Shown here piece after piece: positions 26,126 to 34,349 of a DNA stretch of 52,445 nt; position 1 is the first letter of the stretch; the number at the start of each line of letters is the position of its first letter. Below the pieces are notes generated by a model. That model saw only the letters and a list, made by a program, of their open reading frames with translations, made no database searches and was not told the origin of the DNA. A program made the position numbers and the translations under genes. The DNA comes from an uncultured Geobacteraceae bacterium (lineage in GTDB: Bacteria > Desulfobacterota > Desulfuromonadia > Geobacterales > Pseudopelobacteraceae): positions 1 to 52,445 of the forward strand of contig CAIYDX010000026.1 in NCBI GenBank assembly GCA_903925005.1, read 5' to 3'.

Positions 26126-27481
26126 ATGACTTCCGATCTGACATCCGCCCCAATACCCCAGCTCGTCCGACGCCTGGCAATACCGGCCGGCACCGGTTTT
26201 TTCTTCAACACGATGTTCAATGTCGTGGATACCTGGTATGGCGGACGGCTCTCAACCAGTGCCCTGGCGGCGATGTCGCTCTCCTTTCCGGTTTTTTTTC
26301 TGATCCTGGCGATCGGCAGCGGCGTATCCAACGGTGCAACCACTATGATCGGCAATGCCCTTGGCCGCAAGGATCATGACGAAGCTCGGCGCTATCTCTC
26401 CCAATCACTTTCATTCGCCCTGCTCCATGCGTTGGTCCTTACCGCCGCAGGCCTGGCACTGGCTCCAAAAATATTTATGATGATGGGAGCCCGTGGCGAG
26501 TATCTATTCCATGCGCTAAGTTACATGAATGTAATTTTTGCCGGCTGCACCTTCTTTCTCCTCAACTATGTCATGAATGCCATTCTCAACGCACACGGCA
26601 ACACCGTGGCGTACCGCAATTTCCTGATCGGCGGTTTTTTTCTCAACCTGATTCTCGATCCATGCTTCATGTACGGCTGGGCAGGACTCCCCGCGCTTGG
26701 TCTGGGCGGAATAGCGCTGGCAACCGTTTTTATCCAGTGTCTCGGAATTTTCTACCTCTTCAGCCAACTGTCTAAAACCGGCAGCATGCCATCGTTCCAT
26801 CTTGCAGATCTTATTCCGCGCTGGAACTATTTCCGCGAGCTTTTCAAACAGGGATTTCCGTCAGCCATGAATATGATGACCGTCTCGCTCGGCATTTTTA
26901 TCATCACTTGGTACGTGGGACGTTTTGGCGAACAGGCTGTGGCAGCTTACGGCATTGGCACACGCATTGAACAAATTGCGCTGCTCCCGGTTATGGGGCT
27001 TAACATGTCCACACTGGCCCTGACCGCACAGAATTTCGGAGCGGAGAGACTTGACCGTATCCGCGAAACGCTCCGGGTTTCGCTCCGCTACGGCGCTCTG
27101 CTGGCTGTCTCCGGAACCGCTGCTGCGCTCCTGTATGGCCGTGAATTACTGGGTATTTTTACGAGCGACCGCTCCGTCATTGAAACCGGAGTAGGGTTTC
27201 TGGGGGTCGAGGCGTATGTACTGCCGGCGTATGTGCTGCTCTACATTTCCATTTCTGCGATGCAAGGCATTAAAAAACCGCTGTTCGGCCTCTTGATCGG
27301 GCTTTACCGCCAGATTGCCGGACCTGCATTTATTTTCCACCTGTTCACAGTTGTCATGGGAATGGGGCTTATCGGCATCTGGTGGGGGATATTCGGAATT
27401 ACCTGGTCAGCGGCACTCATCGTGGTAATCTATGTCGTCAGAACACTTGCCAAACTGGAAAAGGAATTGATTAAAACATGA
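26126..27481 (+). CDS. MATE-family efflux transporter
   Basis: The 451-residue integral membrane protein has about twelve hydrophobic segments and MATE features: VRRLAIPAGTGFFFNTMFNVVDTWYGG at the N-terminus, FPVFFLILAIGSGVSNGATTMIGNALGR, and the second-half repeat FKQGFPSAMNMMTVSLGIFI with AVAAYGIGTRIEQIALLPVMGL. It would export cationic compounds or drugs using a sodium or proton gradient; the substrate is unknown. I take ATG 26126; a GTG at 26105 is also possible and neither has a strong Shine-Dalgarno. Its TGA overlaps the ATG of mtaB (ATGA). Confidence 0.88.
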   Translation: MTSDLTSAPIPQLVRRLAIPAGTGFFFNTMFNVVDTWYGGRLSTSALAAMSLSFPVFFLILAIGSGVSNGATTMIGNALGRKDHDEARRYLSQSLSFALLHALVLTAAGLALAPKIFMMMGARGEYLFHALSYMNVIFAGCTFFLLNYVMNAILNAHGNTVAYRNFLIGGFFLNLILDPCFMYGWAGLPALGLGGIALATVFIQCLGIFYLFSQLSKTGSMPSFHLADLIPRWNYFRELFKQGFPSAMNMMTVSLGIFIITWYVGRFGEQAVAAYGIGTRIEQIALLPVMGLNMSTLALTAQNFGAERLDRIRETLRVSLRYGALLAVSGTAAALLYGRELLGIFTSDRSVIETGVGFLGVEAYVLPAYVLLYISISAMQGIKKPLFGLLIGLYRQIAGPAFIFHLFTVVMGMGLIGIWWGIFGITWSAALIVVIYVVRTLAKLEKELIKT

Positions 27482-28794
27482 AACGCGTAGCTATCAGTAC
27501 ACTGGGATGCAAAACCAATCAATTTGAATCGGCCGCCATGATTGAGCAGTTGAAAGCCGCCGGTTACAGTATCGTTCCCTTCTGCGAACCAGCGGATATT
27601 TACATCATCAACTCCTGCACCGTCACCGCTCGAACCGACGCCGAAACCCGACGGTTGATCCGCCGCGCGCGCCGGCTTAATCTGGCTTCGCGTATTGTCG
27701 CAACCGGCTGTTATGCCCAGGTGGCTCCAGGAGAGCTGGAAAAAATGCCCGAGCTTGACAGTGTGCTCGGCAATCGGGAAAAGCTGAATATTTCGTCCCT
27801 TCTGGAGTCGACCGAACACTCGGTTTCCGACATCACCGCAATCAGCCAGGCCGAACCGCTCAAGCTGACCAGCTTTGCCGAACACACCCGCGCTTTTCTC
27901 CAGATTCAGAACGGCTGCAATTCGTTTTGTTCCTACTGTATTGTCCCGTACGCCCGTGGGGCCAGCCGCAGCGTCAGCCCCGCCGATATCCTTCAGGGTA
28001 TGCGGGATCTTGCGGCAAATGGCTTCAAGGAGATCGTGCTGACCGGCATCCATTTGGGAGCTTACGGCCTTGACCTCCCGCTCCCCACATCGCTTACGGC
28101 CCTTGTCGGCCAGATCGATGCCGAGTTTATTGTGCCCCGCCTCCGCATCGGCTCGGTCGAACCGAATGAGGTCAGCGAAGAGCTGCTGGCCCTGATGGCG
28201 CAATCAAAGAGCATCTGTCCGCACCTGCATCTGCCGCTGCAGAGCGGCAGTGATTCGGTGTTGAAACGCATGGGAAGGCCGTACGGATCCGATTTTTTCC
28301 GGAATTTGATTGGAAGGATATCCGCAGCATTGCCGGAGGCTTTTATCGGTGCCGATGTAATAGCAGGTTTTCCTGGTGAAACAGAGGCGGAGTTTAACGA
28401 AACCGTCAAAATGTGTGAGGAGCTGCCGTTTTCGGACCTGCACGTATTCCCTTATTCAAGCCGCCCTGGGACCAAAGCTGCCGGCATGCCGGGGCATCTT
28501 CCGGCACAGATTGTAACCGAGCGGGCCGCCCGTTTACGAAGTATTGCCAAAATGAAAAAGACACGGTTTCTGGAACGATTTGCCGGCAAGGAACTGGGCG
28601 TACTTGTCCAGGGGTATGATGAAAAAACCGGTTACTGCAGAGGGTTGTCGCGCAATTATATCCAAACTACTTTTGCCGGCGAAAAGTCGTTTACGAACGA
28701 AGAGGTAACTATCCTGATAACAGGATGCAATGGGGATGTCTGTTCGGGAAGTTCAACCGGCGGCAAGGCTTTATCCGGCCTTACCGCTACTTGA
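27478..28794 (+). CDS. mtaB: tRNA threonylcarbamoyladenosine methylthiotransferase MtaB
   Basis: This 438-residue protein is a MiaB-type radical-SAM enzyme. The N-terminal domain has three cluster Cys (TLGCKTNQFES, NSCTVT, TGCYAQ), the radical-SAM motif is CNSFCSYCIVPYARG (about 148-162), and a C-terminal TRAM-like region is at about 365-435. MtaB converts t6A37 to ms2t6A37 in tRNAs reading ANN codons. The CKTNQ version of the first motif and IGSVEPNEVSEEL fit MtaB rather than MiaB or RimO. It is coupled to the MATE gene by ATGA overlap and ends 8 bp inside the convergent hemerythrin gene. Confidence 0.88.
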   Translation: MKRVAISTLGCKTNQFESAAMIEQLKAAGYSIVPFCEPADIYIINSCTVTARTDAETRRLIRRARRLNLASRIVATGCYAQVAPGELEKMPELDSVLGNREKLNISSLLESTEHSVSDITAISQAEPLKLTSFAEHTRAFLQIQNGCNSFCSYCIVPYARGASRSVSPADILQGMRDLAANGFKEIVLTGIHLGAYGLDLPLPTSLTALVGQIDAEFIVPRLRIGSVEPNEVSEELLALMAQSKSICPHLHLPLQSGSDSVLKRMGRPYGSDFFRNLIGRISAALPEAFIGADVIAGFPGETEAEFNETVKMCEELPFSDLHVFPYSSRPGTKAAGMPGHLPAQIVTERAARLRSIAKMKKTRFLERFAGKELGVLVQGYDEKTGYCRGLSRNYIQTTFAGEKSFTNEEVTILITGCNGDVCSGSSTGGKALSGLTAT

Positions 28795-29203
28795 AATACG
28801 ACAGGACCACAAAATTCGTGTACTGTTGGTCCACATTCAATATATGGTGATGCAGCCAGTGGGATAATGTCTCTGTTAAATCAAGCATATCCTTGGTGTA
28901 ATCCTCTTTATTTTCATAGATCTTTTGTTGAAAAGCAAGAACCCGATTATAAAAAAGCTCGTGTTCATGCTTGTGCGCCGCAATGTCAGGATACTTGATT
29001 TTATTCATATACCCCTCTTCTGCCGCAAAATGATTGAGCAGATAGCTGACCAGTTCGTTCACAATCAACGGATAATTTTCCGTCTGCGTATCAAGCTTGC
29101 AGGCATCATCCGCCTTGCGGAGCAAGGCAAACAGCTGTTTGTGATCCTCGTCTAAGAATTCTACACATACGGAATAAGCATCACCCCACTCGATACAGCT
29201 CAT
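28787..29203 (-). CDS. Bacteriohemerythrin
   Basis: The 138-residue protein has every di-iron ligand of the hemerythrin family: His21, His58 and Glu62 (NHFAAEEGYM), His77 and His81 (HKHEHELF), His120 and Asp125 (WLHHHILNVD). It should bind oxygen reversibly and may act as an oxygen sensor, store or scavenger; such proteins are numerous in Geobacter. It is cytoplasmic (no signal) and lacks a fused signalling domain. Its 3' end overlaps mtaB by 8 bp, tail to tail. Confidence 0.93.
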   Translation of the reverse strand: MSCIEWGDAYSVCVEFLDEDHKQLFALLRKADDACKLDTQTENYPLIVNELVSYLLNHFAAEEGYMNKIKYPDIAAHKHEHELFYNRVLAFQQKIYENKEDYTKDMLDLTETLSHWLHHHILNVDQQYTNFVVLSYFK

Positions 29204-29216
29204 CCTAATTCTCCTA

Positions 29217-29295
29217 GCCCAGATAAACTGGATAAGTGCGTTTACGAAGTCATTTTCTGCCTGAAAAGTGCATAAAATGACTTCGAACTTACTAA
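29217..29295 (+). repeat. 79-bp dispersed hairpin repeat, copy A
   Basis: This segment matches 50092-50170 (minus strand) at 72 of 79 positions without gaps. Its core is a hairpin: GAAGTCATTTT (29246-29256) pairs perfectly with AAAATGACTTC (29274-29284). One base pair differs between copies in a compensated way (C-G here, T-A in copy B). It occupies most of the gap between the HTH gene and the hemerythrin gene and lies in the opposite orientation to them. Confidence 0.85.
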
Positions 29296-29326
29296 ATATC
29301 GTTCGACTGACCAGAAAGCCGATATT

Positions 29327-29875
29327 TCAATGCGGAGCCCTGACGATTTCAACCCACTTTCGGTAGCGGGGCATATATTCATTCAGAACTCTCTGGGTAT
29401 CAAGCGAAAGGAAACGGGTGTATTCGACGAGGTAACCCCGCAAATAGACTTCAGCCCGAAAGGCTCCAAATTCTTCGTTTTCTATATCTTCGAGATATTC
29501 AAGCTGTATCCTGGTAACAGCATAAAGGTCTTTCAAAGATATGCCCATCCGCTCCCTTACAGACCTGAGCGCGGCACCGGTAAAGCAGTTAAGGTTTTTG
29601 ATCCATTGAGACAGATCTTCATCCATGATCGCGGTTTGCGGCATCACTGCCGGCTTGTTGTTTTCCAGTAGCAGTTTGAGTTTTTCGTAGGCGTCATCCA
29701 GTCGGGAGAGATAATCCTGCCTGAGATCCGCGGAGAAATCCTCATTAAGCGCCGTTATCTCCATGGAATCCCCGGAATAAAGGGTTTTCAGATAATTGTA
29801 GTTCTTGCGAATATCTTCGAATTGAGCTTCATGCGGCAATTCAAGGTGATCGAAATATTTATGATAGTCTTCCAT
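29327..29875 (-). CDS. J-like plus RodZ-type helix-turn-helix protein
   Basis: ATG 29875 gives 182 residues. The N-terminal 75 residues (EDYHKYFDHLELPHEAQFEDIRKNYNYLKTLYS to LDDAYEKLKLLL, written here in parts) resemble a degenerate DnaJ helix pair without the HPD tripeptide. The C-terminal part is a RodZ/HTH_25-type domain (LRSVRERMGISLKDLYAVTRIQ, YLEDIENEEFGAF, YLRGYLVEYTRFLSLD, about 100-165). No membrane anchor is present. The start lies 17 bp inside the upstream MinD-like gene, so the two are translationally linked. Function is unknown; a role in spatial organisation with the ATPase is inference. Confidence 0.75.
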   Translation of the reverse strand: MEDYHKYFDHLELPHEAQFEDIRKNYNYLKTLYSGDSMEITALNEDFSADLRQDYLSRLDDAYEKLKLLLENNKPAVMPQTAIMDEDLSQWIKNLNCFTGAALRSVRERMGISLKDLYAVTRIQLEYLEDIENEEFGAFRAEVYLRGYLVEYTRFLSLDTQRVLNEYMPRYRKWVEIVRAPH

Positions 29876-30812
29876 TAACCAAATCCTTAGGAACAGAGAT
29901 AGGTGTACCGGCGACAAGATTTACAGTCAAAGTTTTGATCTCATTAACAACCGGAGAAAGGCGATTAAAGAGCATGAACGGCTCATTATTATTGATACTT
30001 TTCTGAACCGCCTCGTCGTATCGCGAATACCCCGCATAGACTACCGGCAGCCCCAGGAAATTCATGCAGACGCTCTTCAGGTTTTCTCCGACGAGAATAT
30101 CCCTGGGAGTGCGTACCTGGTTAAGAATGACATTCACTACAAAACCTGACATTTCGCGATCAAAAATGCCGCGAATATGATCCGAGCTCTGCTTGAGATG
30201 AACGATAAGATCTTTCAGACTCCGGATATTGTAAGCGGAGCGGTTCTTCCAAGTCTCCTGTATCGATGCATTGAGACCATAGGTTTTAAAGATATATTTA
30301 AGTTTCCTGAAATATACGCTTTTTATGAATTGGTACATATTTTCAATGGCGGTGACTTCCGGGACGGTCACAACAATCATTTTATCTGCAAGAAGAAACG
30401 TATCAAGGGTGTTGATGTGGGTTCCGGCGCCAAGGTCGATGATGATGTGATCGGCATCGAGGGTTCGTATCTGCCGGAACAGTTTTTGTTTCTGTGCATA
30501 GTTGATGCTCTCGGAATCAAGAGAGGTGATAGATCCGGTGATCAATTCCAGATTGGCAACCCCGCTATGAACAATGATGTCACGAAGCGGAACTTTTTTA
30601 TCAAAAAAGTCGGTCAGCGAATAACGGGGTCTGAGTAAGCCAAAGAAGGAGTGAAGATTCGCCCCACCCAAATCGGCATCAAGAAGCAAAGTCTTGCTGC
30701 CATTCAGCGCCAGGCATGTCCCGATACTGCTGGTGATGAAACTTTTACCGGTTCCCCCCTTGCCTCCTCCGACAGCCCAGATGGTACCCTGTTTTTTTTC
30801 GGTTTTTTCCAT
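29859..30812 (-). CDS. MinD/ParA-family P-loop ATPase
   Basis: I favour ATG 30812 (MEKTEKKQGTIWAVGGG; 317 residues), preceded by AGGGGA; a TTG at 30863 would add 17 residues. The protein has a deviant Walker A (GGGKGGTGKS, about 15-24), LLLDADLGGANLHSFFG (switch I and Walker A' region) and HIIIDLGAGTHINTLD (Walker B). It lacks an obvious C-terminal amphipathic membrane helix. It resembles FlhG/MinD-like placement ATPases of delta-group bacteria, but no flagellar or division gene is nearby. Its partner may be the overlapping HTH protein downstream. Confidence 0.82.
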   Translation of the reverse strand: MEKTEKKQGTIWAVGGGKGGTGKSFITSSIGTCLALNGSKTLLLDADLGGANLHSFFGLLRPRYSLTDFFDKKVPLRDIIVHSGVANLELITGSITSLDSESINYAQKQKLFRQIRTLDADHIIIDLGAGTHINTLDTFLLADKMIVVTVPEVTAIENMYQFIKSVYFRKLKYIFKTYGLNASIQETWKNRSAYNIRSLKDLIVHLKQSSDHIRGIFDREMSGFVVNVILNQVRTPRDILVGENLKSVCMNFLGLPVVYAGYSRYDEAVQKSINNNEPFMLFNRLSPVVNEIKTLTVNLVAGTPISVPKDLVNGRLS

Positions 30813-30946
30813 AGTCCCCTGGATTGTCGGCAAAGTATAGCCGGCATCTTTAATATTCGCCAACCATGCTAAACTCTATGCTTTATTAAAACAACTCTTG
30901 ATCCGTTAATTTCTCATCATCTACAAAATACCATAAGATATCTCAC

Positions 30947-30975
30947 ACACTACCTCACTACTACCCGCCTGTCAA
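30947..30975 (-). promoter_or_regulatory. Candidate sigma-70 promoter for the MinD-like operon
   Basis: On the minus strand TTGACA (30975-30970), a 17-bp spacer and TAGTGT (30952-30947) form a promoter with a perfect -35 and a moderate -10. It lies in the 30864-31047 gap, about 135 bp upstream of the chosen start. Confidence 0.4.
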
Positions 30976-31047
30976 CGGATCACATCAAAACAACAGGGTT
31001 TCGGTCTCTGATACAGGAGGCAGTGTCATAACGCTTATTTATTTTCA

Positions 31048-32760
31048 TTATGCTTCCGCTTTTCTGATTTCTTTAATACGCAACTGAAGCGTTATCCTGT
31101 TATTCCAGCGATTACACTCCGGAATAAAAGCTATGTCAAGCATCCCGTCTGTCGGGCATTCCGCCTGACGAAACGCGATGGCATCAAATACCTGTCCACC
31201 TGCCGACAGACGCAACTTGAGATGTCCATCTCCGACAATCCGGCGATCCACTACCGTCGCACGGCGCATCATCAAGACCGGCTCCGGATTCCCGGCGCCA
31301 AACGGTTCCATGCATTTTAACTCGTGAGCCAAGGCGATGTCCACTTCAGCCGGGCGAACTTCACCATCGATATCAAGTATCGGTACAAGCTCGGAATCCC
31401 CAAGAACCTTATGGGCAACTGTTTCAAATGCCGCCGTAAAGCCATCGATATAATCTGGCTTTAAACCGATACCAGCGGCATAACGGTGCCCCCCAAAGCG
31501 TTCAAGATGCTCCGCACACTCAGTAAGCGCTTCCAGCAGATGAAAACCGGGAATACTTCGGCCGGAACCTTTTGCGCAATCATGCTCATCAATGGCAATC
31601 AGGATTGTCGGTCGATGATAGCGCTCAGCCAGCCGGGAAGCAACGATGCCGATAACCCCCTGATGCCAGTCACGAGAAGCAAGCACTATGCTCTTGCAGG
31701 CTGGATAAAGGCCGCCACCATCAACCATGACGGCGGCCTTTTCAAGAATGCTCCGCTCAACCTCCTGGCGTTCGGCATTGGCGGCATCCAGCTCGTCGGC
31801 AATAATGCGGCACTCTTCGGCGCTGGTACTGAGCAGCAATTCCACACCAGGCACCGCGCTCTCCATGCGACCTGCGGCGTTAAGCCTGGGCGCCAAACGA
31901 AACCCGACCTGGCCGCACGTAACCGCATCGGTTATTCCGGCAACCTTCTTGAGCGCAACAATGCCGGGCCTACGGCTGCTTTCAAGCTTTTGCAGTCCAA
32001 AGAACGCATACATCCGGTTTTGACCGACTAATGGCACGACATCGGCTATTGTTCCGAGGGCGACCAAGTCGAGCCACTCGCGAAGATCAGGTTCGTCTTC
32101 CGCGCTGAAAAACCCCTCCTGTCTCATGCGACTGCGTAGCGCGACAAGCAGATTAAAGGCAACCCCGACCCCGGCCAACATTTTAAACGGATAGTCGCAG
32201 CCGGACTGGAGAGGGTTTACCACCGCGGCGGCTTCCGGAAGGTACTCACCGGGCGTATGATGATCGAGTATTATCAGATCGACACCGACCTTACGACAGA
32301 AAGCCGCTTCCTTTATCGAGGTAATGCCGCAATCGACAGAGATGACCAGCGTAGCACCCGAATCGATAATTTGTTGAAGAGCCTCCTCGTTAAGACCATA
32401 ACCGTCATCAAAGCGATTCGGTATGAAATAGGTGCAGCCAAGGCCTACCTGCCTGAGGAATGACACCAGCAGAGCAGTGCCGCTAATGCCGTCAACATCA
32501 TAATCACCGTAGATGCATGCCGTTTCACCGGCCTTTTGAGCCTGCAGCACTCTATCTACCGCCGCTTGCATGCCTTTCAAAAGGTACGGGTCCAGCATGG
32601 CGGAAAGAGCAGGGGCCAGAAACAGTTTACCGTCCGGAGCGGTATCTACTCCCCTGCTGATCAGAATACGCGCCACTATCGAGCTAACACCGAGAGTGCG
32701 GGAGAACGCTTCGACTTCAGAATCCGGCGCAGTTTTGATATGCCATTTTTTCTGCATCAT
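31048..32760 (-). CDS. recJ: Single-stranded-DNA exonuclease RecJ
   Basis: The 570-residue protein has the DHH phosphoesterase motifs: YGDYDVDGISGTALL (motif I, about 80-94), SVDCGITS, LDHHTPGE (DHH) and the DHHA1 region with FGGHRYAAGIGL, followed by an OB-like C-terminal domain (about 450-570). RecJ degrades 5' single-stranded DNA in recombination and mismatch repair. Length matches the family. It is separated from the TPR gene upstream by a strong terminator and so needs its own promoter or read-through. Confidence 0.95.
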   Translation of the reverse strand: MMQKKWHIKTAPDSEVEAFSRTLGVSSIVARILISRGVDTAPDGKLFLAPALSAMLDPYLLKGMQAAVDRVLQAQKAGETACIYGDYDVDGISGTALLVSFLRQVGLGCTYFIPNRFDDGYGLNEEALQQIIDSGATLVISVDCGITSIKEAAFCRKVGVDLIILDHHTPGEYLPEAAAVVNPLQSGCDYPFKMLAGVGVAFNLLVALRSRMRQEGFFSAEDEPDLREWLDLVALGTIADVVPLVGQNRMYAFFGLQKLESSRRPGIVALKKVAGITDAVTCGQVGFRLAPRLNAAGRMESAVPGVELLLSTSAEECRIIADELDAANAERQEVERSILEKAAVMVDGGGLYPACKSIVLASRDWHQGVIGIVASRLAERYHRPTILIAIDEHDCAKGSGRSIPGFHLLEALTECAEHLERFGGHRYAAGIGLKPDYIDGFTAAFETVAHKVLGDSELVPILDIDGEVRPAEVDIALAHELKCMEPFGAGNPEPVLMMRRATVVDRRIVGDGHLKLRLSAGGQVFDAIAFRQAECPTDGMLDIAFIPECNRWNNRITLQLRIKEIRKAEA

Positions 32761-32781
32761 CTGTATGCCTTTTGCAAAAAA

Positions 32782-32804
32782 AATCCCCCGACAAGCGGGG
32801 GATT
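32782..32804 (-). terminator. Intrinsic terminator after the TPR gene
   Basis: A perfect 9-bp G/C-rich stem (AATCCCCCG / CGGGGGATT, loop of 5) is followed on the minus strand by eight T's. It ends the spoIID-to-TPR gene run just before recJ. Confidence 0.9.
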
Positions 32805-32813
32805 CGTTTTAAT

Positions 32814-33389
32814 TTATTTCATTGCCGGTTTTGCGCCCTTGCCCGGTTGCTCCATCAGATCTTTTATCTGAATGGCGGTCGGACTGTTTGAGTCGATCTT
32901 GAGATACTTACTCCAATACGGCGTCGCTTTTTCCGGTTGTTTCAAATCTACAGAACATACAATTCCGGCGTTGTATAGACTTTGCAGATGGTTGGGATCG
33001 ATCTTGATGGCTTTTTCGAAATTGGCAAGCGCTTTGTCATACCACCCGACCTTTCTGAACATGACACCCTGATCGGTCAAGACATTCGGATTGTTCGGCT
33101 CAATCTCCAGCGCCTTATTATATGCGTTGATCGCCTTTTGGGATTGTTCCGTGTCAAAGTAGTCATTACCCAGAGATATCCAGGCGTTGAGGTTTTTAGG
33201 ATCCTGAGAGACAATCTTTTCGGCCTGGACAATTCGTTGGGTATAGTCGGTAGGTGATCCGGCTCCGACCGGAATAGCGGCATCCGACTGTTGGCCTTTA
33301 CCGGCATTGCTGATACTGAAGATCAGATACCCCCCCAATAATCCCACGATAAGAGCGACAACTGCTATCAGGCTTGAATCTTTGTTCAC
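32814..33389 (-). CDS. Membrane-anchored TPR protein
   Basis: The start is a GTG at 33389 behind GGAGAGGTG. The 191-residue protein has one N-terminal membrane segment (LIAVVALIVGLLGGYLIF, about 7-24) and then at least three tetratricopeptide repeats (AWISLGNDYFDTEQSQKAINAYNKALEIEPNN; VLTDQGVMFRKVGWYDKALANFEKAIKIDPNH; LYNAGIVCS...WSKYLKIDSNS, shown in part). The repeats would lie in the periplasm and scaffold protein contacts. It follows secF by 42 bp and may help Sec-dependent export or envelope assembly, but that is inference from position. Confidence 0.85.
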   Translation of the reverse strand: MNKDSSLIAVVALIVGLLGGYLIFSISNAGKGQQSDAAIPVGAGSPTDYTQRIVQAEKIVSQDPKNLNAWISLGNDYFDTEQSQKAINAYNKALEIEPNNPNVLTDQGVMFRKVGWYDKALANFEKAIKIDPNHLQSLYNAGIVCSVDLKQPEKATPYWSKYLKIDSNSPTAIQIKDLMEQPGKGAKPAMK

Positions 33390-33431
33390 TGAACACCTCT
33401 CCGTATTCTAATATACGAGTTTACGTACCGA

Positions 33432-34334
33432 TTAAGCTTTTTTTGCCAAGGCACGATTTTCGAGAATCACTACGATCGGGCTGGCTACAAAGACAGATGA
33501 ATAGGTGCCTACGAGTACGCCGATCAAAAGAGCTAATGAAAAATCGTGGATTACTTCGCCGCCAAAAAAGAAGAGGGAAGCAGCGGCGAGAAATACGGTC
33601 AGCGACGTGACAATCGTACGGGAAAGCACTTCGTTGATACTGTCGTTGAAAATGGTGTGCATTGCACCCTTCAGATTTTTATGCAGATTTTCACGGATAC
33701 GGTCAAAAACGACAACCGTGTCTGTCAGTGAATACCCGGCGATTGTCAGGACGGCGGTGATAAACAGCAGATTAATCTCTTTGTTCATCAGATAAAAAAC
33801 GGCAAACATGGCCAGACAGTCGTGCAGGGTTGCACAGGTTGCCCCCACGCCGAACTGGAAGTCAAAGCGCCAGGCGATATACAGGATAATACCCAGCAGT
33901 GAGAGCACCGCGGCGATCAGGGTGTCCTTGCGCAGTTTGTCACCAATGGAAGGCCCGATTTCAGTTGAGCTTTCCACGGTAAAGGCATTGTCGGCAAACT
34001 CCTTTTTGAAGGCGGTCTGCACCATTTCAGATGGTTTACCGACCGCAGCGCCGGCCATCTTGACCAGCAGCTTATTGCCGTCCTTGATTTCCTGCAGATC
34101 GGCTTTGGCGATACCATTCTTATGCAGAGCCGCTCTGGCATCGGCAATCGCTATCGGCTTGCTGAACTTCAGCTGCATCGCGGTCCCGCCTGAAAAATCG
34201 ATGCCCATATTGGCCGCGCCGCGGCCAACCTGGATAACCCCAATGATGCCGACAATAGAAATTATCGCCGATATGATGAATGATATATTACGTTTACCAA
34301 TAAAATCTATCCTTGTTTTTCCAAGAAGTTCCAT
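33432..34334 (-). CDS. secF: Protein translocase subunit SecF
   Basis: This 300-residue protein has six predicted membrane helices with the SecF signatures FIGKRNISFIISAIISIVGI, GIDFSGGTAMQLKFSKP (first periplasmic domain), and TIAGYSLTDTVVVFDRIREN (about 198-217, conserved Asp/Arg of the helix-4 region). SecF works with SecD and YajC to drive late steps of protein export using proton motive force. The gene starts 15 bp after secD. Confidence 0.96.
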   Translation of the reverse strand: MELLGKTRIDFIGKRNISFIISAIISIVGIIGVIQVGRGAANMGIDFSGGTAMQLKFSKPIAIADARAALHKNGIAKADLQEIKDGNKLLVKMAGAAVGKPSEMVQTAFKKEFADNAFTVESSTEIGPSIGDKLRKDTLIAAVLSLLGIILYIAWRFDFQFGVGATCATLHDCLAMFAVFYLMNKEINLLFITAVLTIAGYSLTDTVVVFDRIRENLHKNLKGAMHTIFNDSINEVLSRTIVTSLTVFLAAASLFFFGGEVIHDFSLALLIGVLVGTYSSVFVASPIVVILENRALAKKA

Positions 34335-34349
34335 GAACGGTGTTACCCC

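Noticed and set aside
30813-30863. TTG start for the MinD-like gene
   Set aside because: It adds 17 residues outside the ATPase fold; ATG 30812 has a better Shine-Dalgarno. It remains an alternative.
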